The notes under the pieces: model-generated
What the model was told of the DNA's origin: nothing
The model's database searches: none
What the model saw: only the letters and a program-made list of their open reading frames with translations
In this document: positions 56,831 to 64,000 of the stretch, in pieces
Position numbering within the stretch: position 1 is the stretch's first letter
Layout of the letters: each line of letters begins with the position of its first letter
Assembly: GCA_031841125.1 (NCBI GenBank)
Contig: CM063106.1
Location: forward strand, 41,722,001 to 41,786,000
From: Acanthococcus lagerstroemiae
Lineage: Eukaryota > Arthropoda > Insecta > Hemiptera > Eriococcidae
Reading direction: 5' to 3'
DNA length: 64,000 nucleotides
Translations under genes and position numbers: made by a program

Positions 56831-59800
56831 AGAAATAATACGCATTTTAAATCTTAATTTGCTCACAACACATCGTAGACTAGAGATACAGATCTCGGGT
56901 GAGTCTTCAATTTTTACTACAAGAGTCTAGATTTTGTTTTCTATGTGTTTCCAAGCCCACAATTCCTAGATTTTGCTACAGAGATCGCCAAAAAAATTGT
57001 GTTACACGCCCTCATGAAAATTATCGGTTTTTTCCGCAAGTGTTGGCTGTTTTTTCCCGCTTAATACTGCACGAATAAATATCACTTACTAACCTATTTT
57101 TACGTTTTTGGATTCGTTACATTAATTTTGGGGAATTTTTTCTGGACGCACTACCACTTAAATGAATCCACAGGGGGTCAATACATAATACATCGATTAT
57201 AAGGATTTTTGAATTATCGAGCTGATTTCTGCGTTCGTGTTAATTGTAATCCCTACCCAAAAAGGTATACAGGGAGCTACAATCTGTATTATCGAAAGTT
57301 GTATAAGATGTCAATAATATCACACATCAGGTTTCTAGAGCAGCTTAGTTCATTTTCGGAGTTATTTCACCTGCAATCCCTACCCATAAGGCTTCACAGA
57401 GAGTTACGTAACTTGAACCCCCAAGTATTCAAATGCCAATATTTTAAATTGTAACCCCTCCCGTGAAACTTTTTGCGTATACGTTACAGCTAAAATGATC
57501 ACAAAAAAACTCTGTGACTCGAAAAATACTTCCTCTGATATCACTGATGCTCATATTCAGCTTTCAAGATCTAAGGTTGTAGCTTCCTGAGGAGCTTTCT
57601 CGGTAAAGGCTACAACTAAAATTACTTCAGAAATGAACTCGTCAACTCACGAAACCCTGTAATCAACATATTGGAAGTTACTACTTTAACCTCTTTACAT
57701 GTTGGCCTCCTGTAGATTCTTGAGGAGCGTAGGTGAGTCCAAAAAAAAAAACCAGGGTTCAGCAAATCCAAAAACCATTTACGTGACATCTATTCGATTA
57801 ACATTAGGTGAAGGACATCATTTCATCAGTAGACCCTCAACAGACTTATTCGAAGTTCTCGAGCAGCCCTAATACAAAATGTTTTCTAAAAATTTTTCTG
57901 TCGGGTCTTTTGTTTTACTCAGAAGAATAAGTTTGAGGGGTCGGACGGTTTTTTTTTCTCGAAGATTCCTACGTTGAACTTCAGTCCCCCTTGCGCACTA
58001 GTTTCAAATTTTTTGTTTTCAATGTTTTCAAACATCTTTGGCAATCGAGTTTCTACATTGAAATATATGACATTCTCATTACCTCCTCTCTCCGCGTTAG
58101 AATTCAATTTTGAACAGTAATACCAAAACCACGTTGAGTAATGAACAAATTTTCAGAGTTAGTTCACACGGGGAAAATATTTTGTAAAAAAAAAAACTTT
58201 CTTTTTTCAACCACCCTAATTTAGATAACGTTTTTTTGTTTTTGTATGTAACTATGGAACTAAGTGCTAGTTAATTAGTTCAGAAAATAAATGCCTCTAA
58301 TGCATTTGTACTTAGATATAGCTCTCTACGATCTGGTAAAATACGACCTACTAAAGGACTTCTCCCTAAGCCTTTGGCCACTCTGTGGCTCAGCTCCAGA
58401 GCGGACCCGAGCAGCCGGATTGACGCTAAGATGTTTCAACATTTCAACCGGTTGGGCCTCACTTCGGTGGCTCTATGATCCCCGATCTCCTTTTTTCTTG
58501 ACCTCATTTCGTCTATAACGGCCCCTTGTTAAACGCTATGAACTTCAATTCTCGTCTGTATCGCTGTATACTTTACTGTCTATCTGAAATTCTTTCTGAC
58601 AGTTTCTTGCTTTAGGACCCTAATCCGACTGGTTGATAATGATTTGTCAGTCCATATATCCATGTGTCTAACGGTCTGTCAGTCTATTGATTAAGAAGCC
58701 CGGAGTAGCTAACTAGCTGATGGATGCCTATATGTCTCGGAACCTAATGCTGGTTTCTCTCGGAGGTGCAGCCGGTAACAGAGGCCAAGTTTTTAGCACA
58801 CAAAGCAGTGGTTAACATGGGCGAAGCTGCAGACCATTACGGCGAAAATCAAATTCGTCGTGAACAATTTTCTACACACCCTTTCCATCACTAAGCTTTA
58901 ACACGTAATGACAATTAGGTCCAACCTCTCAACGACGAGCCACACCGCGTGTTTTTTCTAGGTCATTTTTTTCAGACAATGTTATTTATTTTCTTTTGTA
59001 ATACAACAGGAAAAATTTTTCGAGCACGTGCTTTGAAGGAGAGAAGTTGAACGTGCGCTATACAGTGTTGCGTGTTTGTTCATAAATTCTTCGCCGTCTG
59101 TTGATACGATCACACTGACACAGAGTTATCTCAAGCTCTACCGGGTCACTCAAGAAGGAGAACGTGAACATGCGAAAAATTTAAGGTTGACCTTTTCAAG
59201 AATTTGGCATTCCACCAGCAGCCGAGTATACTTAACCGACTTCAATTAAAAATAGCCGAGAAATTCGCACAAAATTTACCGAATATAATTTCTTTTTCTT
59301 CGCTATATTTCGTGAGGTACCGTACACATGTAGCGTGCAATTATTCCCACCATCAGTGTGTTGATAGGTCAACACACTTAATAATATCAACAAAAACACA
59401 GAAGTGGAATTTATACACGAATTCGGTACACTTTGTATACCTGTTGAGGATTATTTACCATATACGTGTACGTTCAGTATCATCTATCATAGAAATATAA
59501 TATGCTGATGTTCTTCATACCTGACCAGGGTACGAAATGTGAGCTTTAAGTCCATAGACGGAACGAATTTGGGAACTTTGCACGGTCTCATTTGTAGTCG
59601 CGAGAAAAGTTCGTTGATACGACACAGACGAGAACGTGACTAGAAACAGTATGACTCTTAAGAATGGTGGCATACAAGTCCACGGAACCTAGCTTATCCT
59701 ATCTTTTTCATTTCCTATAACAGCACCGACCACGTGGATAAGATTTTGGGTAAGCTAGGAGCTGCACGTGTTTGAAAACATTTTCGTTTATCGGTTAGCT

Positions 59801-62569
59801 TTCGAAATTTCCAGAAGTGGAGACACGAGTCTGCACAAAAAGTAAATAAACAGGCAGACAAGCAGTTACTCGTCCAGAAAGAAGTAGGCAGAATGCTCGG
59901 TAGAAACATCGACACAAAAAGTAAGTAAGCAGGCAAACAAACACTTATTCGTCCAGAAAGAAGTAGGCAGAATGTTCGGTGGAGATATCGAACTGCAGGA
60001 GATCAGTTACTCCAACCTCTAGTTAGAAATGGAGGCAGAAAGTCTGACAGACCAAGGCACAGGCCGACCAAGAGACAGCGAAATCAGTCAATGAACAGGC
60101 AGGCAGTTGGAAGACAAAACAGATAGACAAAAAGAACGATAGATTACCCGAGTTAACTCATCGGCCTAATTGTCATCATTGTCACGGACGTCAAATTTTG
60201 GACAAAAATTTGCAGTAATACCACATTTTCCACAAATAAGACGTTCATATTGAGTGGAAAATGTGACTTGCCATGATTCACCATCTTCCTTTGGTCAAAA
60301 CAATGTCTATTCTTGTCGCATATTTTTGGACCAAGCATAGGCGCCGTTCTGACCATTAACAGACTTCACAATATTACAGAACGCTCGATTTCTACTCAAT
60401 ATGGACATCACATTAGTAAAAAAAAAAATCCCGCGGTGAAAAAGGCCGTCAAATGAACGGCCATAAAGGGTTGACGTGGTTCTCAATTGCTAAACTGGAT
60501 CTTGAGTCTGGGTAGTTGATAAGATATTTATTGTATTTGAAAGATAATCTTCCAAAAATTAAGAACATCCGTTTTTCCGTTTCTTTTTTTACTTCTGAAC
60601 CCATATATTATGACTTCGGTCATAAAAGTTTTAAAACGTTTATCAACTTTTATCACTGAACTGAAGGACATGTGATGGTTTTAAGGTCACAATTTTGAAA
60701 TAGGTTTTACTGTAAGTAAAAAATAATGGCTCTTGGAGAGAGAAAGGTTTCAAAGTCATAACCGACATTGATAAGAGACAAAAAAACACGAAGTTCGAAG
60801 CGTGGTTTCTCGATTCCGGGTAGGGAGAGAAAAAATTTCAGGAATAGATAGACATGGAGGTAGAGAAATGAACCCGGGGTAATTAGCAACCTCGCCGCAC
60901 ACAGAACTTTGCAACGAATTCTAGGACAGTTCTAGAATATTAATTCTATACCAAATTTCGGCTTTAGATATTCTTTACATATACTTATTCTAATTCTACT
61001 GTATAATAACTTCGATTCTAGGACACATTTTTGAGAAAAACGTTTTCTTTCATGATTTTTGGCTCACTTATGTGATTTTTGCTTTCCTTTTCATCAAAAA
61101 TTTTGAATCATATATGGTTGTTGATCTCGTCCAGGTCTCTTTGATAACTTATAAATGACGTTTGCTTTCTTTCAGGCCAAAAATTTTGGATGATATCGAA
61201 CTCCACACACTTAAAGAATTTAAAAAGAACACGCGGATTCATATAGGATCATTTCTGTAAGAAAAAAAGTACCCCTTTTGATAATGATCGTATTCTTACT
61301 TATCCAAGCTCAAGTTGTAACAAAGACGTTGGTAATCCTAATTCGAGTAAATCCATTAAATTGGAAAAATTATTTAGGGAAGGTGGAATAGTCACAGAAA
61401 ATGGAGAAATCCTCAATCCCGTTCCTAAACTCCGCCGGAGGTGAAATAACTGCAACATTGTAAGTACAAAAATTATTTCTCCACAACTCAGTTCGTCGGA
61501 AATTTTAAGAGCGTACAAATATCCTGGTTCATGAGAAAAAAAAAGTAATCAATTGCTCGACAGTTGTTGAATTTTTTTTTTTAATGGAGGAATGCAAAGT
61601 ATACCGTTGCTTTTCCCCCATTTCAACACTACTGAACGGAGTTATTATTGGGATATCAACACGAAATAAATTCTTGAAAATAATTTCCAATTAGGTATAC
61701 CTCTGACAGTAATCACTTCCTTCAACATTTCAAATAGGATCCACTACTGATTTTCAAGAATTAAAATACAGGCTACATTTTTTCAGGCGAAGTGATGATG
61801 TGGCGAATACTTCATCTGTATTTATTTGTGTAGTATCTGTTCCATTCCGACGGGGATACATGTAGTCACCCGCTGTTAAATGCGTATATATACAGATGAA
61901 GAAAACGGAGGGGGGGGGTGTCACTGATTATCGAAATTTATCAAATCAGGCGGGAAACTAAATTGTGACTTTTCTTCAATTTGCTCCACATTAAGTCGAA
62001 ATGTCCGGATCCACTCGCTTTTTCTCCAATTATCTTTGTGTTATTATGATGAAGATACGAATTTTTAAGAACCAAATTGGATAATTAGAAGCAGGGATTT
62101 TGAGGCTTATGGAACTATCACGAAGTTAGAACCCAGTATACTAATACATATTTGGTCAATAAATAATACAGTCTTCACACAATTAACTCGGAGACTATAA
62201 AAAATATTTTAGGTTTTTTTTTGTTGTAAATTCTCAAACTTTTGACACCCCTCCCCCCTCAGCCTACCCCATAATTTGTGAGGGTCCACTTACAGTCACT
62301 AAATAATAAAAGTGTACGAAGTAAGTTGAGATGACACATGTTTTACAATTTCAGACCAGAAATACAATTGGGTCACAGGGGCAAAATGGTGTATTTCCAT
62401 CTTAATCGGGGTGCGAAGGTCATTGTCCAGAAACAGTGAATATTTTGTTACCACCAAATTTCGAACCTTAACTGTTCATTTATTTTATTTTTTTGAGAGG
62501 GAGGGGTTATTTTGGGTTAGACAATAACATCTGCAACCAGTTCAACCAATCAAATTCATTAGACAGGAC
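56831..62569. other. Non-coding stretch with small duplications, no gene recognised
   Basis: Around 57480-57670, two drifted copies of a unit of about 130 bases (TACA(G/A)CTAAAAT, ACTC(T/G)...GACTC(G/A)CGAAA) occur. A two-unit 79-bp tandem repeat is at 59834-59991. A possible minus-strand exon boundary near 59520 and a zinc-ribbon-like peptide near 60170-60260 were considered and not accepted. The 75-codon ORF at 58291-58518 has no domain. Confidence 0.45.
59834..59991. repeat. Two-unit 79-bp tandem repeat
   Basis: The units 59834-59912 and 59913-59991 both run from CACAAAAAGTAA through TCGTCCAGAAAGAAGTAGGC and AGAATG(C/T)TCGGT to ATATCGA or ACATCGA. They differ at about ten positions, so the duplication is not very recent. 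Confidence 0.85.
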
Positions 62570-63211
62570 AATTGAGGATCTGACTTCCAAAACGCGCTTA
62601 GTCCAAAAAAAAAAGTTGGGAAAATCGAAAAAAGCATTCTGGCTCACGAACGACAAGTGGCAACACTGATTCAATTGCGTGGATGGGAAGAAGAGGGGTC
62701 AATGCTAAAACCACCCACGTATGAAGGTTAGCGTGTGAACAGTCTTCGAGCTACGGGAGTGCAAAGTGGGAGGGGGGAAGTCATGGACTGAGCTCGTTTT
62801 GGCAAACCAAGTCATGCATGTGAAAGGTTAAAATTCGTACATCTCGACCAAGAAATTGTCGGAAACCGGAAGATAGAGCTTAGAGACGACCATTCTGGTG
62901 AACGAGGCATACTTGAACAATGTCCCTTTTCCCTCCACCCTTCAGACATCCTTGCACCCCCCTCCCCCCGAACAGGAAAAAGCAAGTGTGAATTACAGTC
63001 GTAAGAGTCTTATATTCATAAAATTTGAAAAAAACAAGTAAGTCAGTATTATAAAAAAGTACGCAAAAAAGGTTTAGCTGGCTCTAAGTCGTGATGAAAT
63101 AGTGAAACCAACTTTGAAAGGTGCCTTTTGATTTCCTCCACCGGATTGCGCTAAAACTCGATTTTCGATTTTTTTGGACTAAGCCCGTTTTGGAAAGTCA
63201 GGTCCACAATT
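62570..63211. mobile_element. Foldback/TIR element (0.64 kb)
   Basis: AATTGAGGATCTGACTTCCA followed by AAACGCGCTTAGTCCAAAAA (62570-62609) is mirrored by TTTTTGGACTAAGCCCGTTT and TGGAAAGTCAGGTCCACAATT (63171-63211), a TIR of about 40 bp. The interior is mixed in composition with poly-C and poly-G patches and no ORF. The flanking duplication is not obvious. Confidence 0.7.
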
Positions 63212-63337
63212 ACCATATTTTAAATGGAAATAGCAAAGGGAGGTGGCCATTGTCATGGATGTTACCATCAGTACCTATTATATATAGGTATATTTTTTAA
63301 ATTTGTGTTCCAAGTCCCCTCCTCCCAGTGAAGTATT

Positions 63338-63369
63338 ATTATGTATTATTATTATTATTATTATTATTT
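63338..63369. repeat. (ATT)n microsatellite
   Basis: A run of about nine ATT units, preceded by an imperfect ATTATTATGT, forms a short trinucleotide repeat. Confidence 0.9.
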
Positions 63370-63500
63370 AGAAAGATTGGAAGTATACGTTAAGAAGTTC
63401 AACGAACTCTCAGTGACTTCACATTTTAAAGTTCTGTTACCAGAGTTTTCTGCTCATTGTCTCGGTTATAGTCTTTGACTGGCGCAAAAATACGTGCCTT

Positions 63501-63611
63501 TTACATTTTCTTAGTGTAACACATGGCAGGTGCAGTTCTGATCTCTGAACACGATTCAGGTGCCAAATCATAGTTATTGGCACATGTGAAAGCACAATTT
63601 CCGAAAAATTC
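63501..63611 (-). CDS. Candidate terminal exon of a cysteine-containing peptide (tentative)
   Basis: On the minus strand, a polypyrimidine-rich acceptor (aattttctttttcag, right of 63611) precedes 36 codons and a TAA stop. The peptide includes EFFGNCAFTCANNY, then LAPESCSEIRTAP and AMCYTKKM, giving four cysteines spaced C-x3-C-x10-C-x9-C. The pattern looks like the end of a small secreted or extracellular domain, but I do not recognise the family. No upstream exon or signal peptide was found within the remaining 390 bases, and no clear AATAAA follows. Another frame across the same bases is also open (63437-63700), so chance is a serious alternative. Confidence 0.22.
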   Translation of the reverse strand, partial: EFFGNCAFTCANNYDLAPESCSEIRTAPAMCYTKKM

Positions 63612-64000
63612 CTGAAAAAGAAAATTGTTAAAACTGTTTTGTCCTCAGTCGTGGATATCAGTGCTTTCACCATGGACAAAATGTCCATCATCGCGTACAA
63701 AAGCCGCCCCCTCCTAAATTTTGATACTTCTACTCTTTAAACTAGTTGAATATTCTCTGCAGTATACATACTTAGTATTATAAGGAAAAAAAAGTTCAAC
63801 AAAAAAAGAAATGCCACTTTAATATTTTCAATTTCCGGAGATGATCCGCGGGCATAATTTTTAGTTTAAAACCTATTCCGCACCAATACGAACATATTTT
63901 GAAAATTTTAATCCCACAGCTCTTATGGTTCGGGCTCCGAACTCTAACAAACATACACACAAGCAAACGATCAATTTTATTACAGGGTGTCTACAGACTC

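Noticed and set aside
59520..59660. Minus-strand open segment ending at a TCAG|gtatg donor, possible exon
   Set aside because: The frame runs about 40 codons after a stop, without a convincing acceptor or recognisable family similarity.
60153..60356. Zinc-ribbon-like peptide (ERLICGKCGITANFC) on the minus strand
   Set aside because: It has a single C-x2-C followed by one more cysteine, with a frameshift needed to extend it and no supporting transposase or host-domain context.

Overview
The window reads as AT-rich nuclear DNA from an animal, most likely an arthropod. Support comes from two spliced coding exons, a dense mix of 5'-truncated non-LTR retrotransposons, tRNA-derived SINEs with target-site duplications, hAT-like and other terminal-inverted-repeat (TIR) elements, and many poly-C/poly-G tracts. 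Nothing looks bacterial: there are no operons, no ribosome-binding-site-led genes, and no intact ORF above about 150 codons. I cannot name the species.

Host gene. Two minus-strand exons (13234-13321 and 4009-4098) have consensus splice sites and compatible phases. They encode consecutive parts of the N-terminal furin/cargo-binding region of a PACS (phosphofurin acidic cluster sorting) protein. Transcription runs right to left. The exons are separated by a 9.1-kb intron, and the next 3' exons would lie left of base 1. I did not find the 5' exon, so most of 13.3-64 kb is either the upstream intron or the 5' flank of this gene. A weak candidate terminal exon of an unrelated cysteine-containing peptide sits at 63501-63611 (minus).

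Mobile elements, left to right. 2.2-2.8 kb: hAT-like non-autonomous element holding a 3-unit tandem repeat. 3.1-3.3 kb: near-perfect hairpin. 5.6-5.8 kb: small TIR element, with a relative at 44.5 kb. 6.9 kb: LINE tail with a perfect 17-bp target duplication. 13.4-14.3 kb: LINE reverse-transcriptase remnant. 14.4-16.5 kb: 2.1-kb foldback element built from TTGTGCT-bearing repeats. 19.0-19.9 kb: LINE 3' end with a CCHC knuckle and a target duplication. 22.2-22.6 kb: a second type of LINE 3' end. 23.3-23.6 kb: hAT-like MITE. 25.6-28.2 kb: cluster of LINE pieces, a SINE and two inverted-repeat structures. 36.0-37.1 kb: two foldbacks, one interrupted by an AT-rich block. 41.3-43.1 kb: hAT-like element with a perfect 8-bp duplication, containing a second TIR family that in turn contains a third inverted-repeat element. 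45.3-46.1 kb: foldback. 48.4-49.5 kb: another TIR element containing a second copy of the nested family. 51.3 kb: second SINE copy. 53.0-53.5 kb: two LINE tails. 55.9-56.8 kb: LINE 3' end. 62.6-63.2 kb: foldback.

Between these lie AT-rich unique stretches. I see no gene in them, but some (about 24-25.3, 50.0-50.6 and 54-55.4 kb) are repeat-poor and could hold intronic regulatory DNA. All classifications come from motifs read by eye; no alignments or database searches were run.
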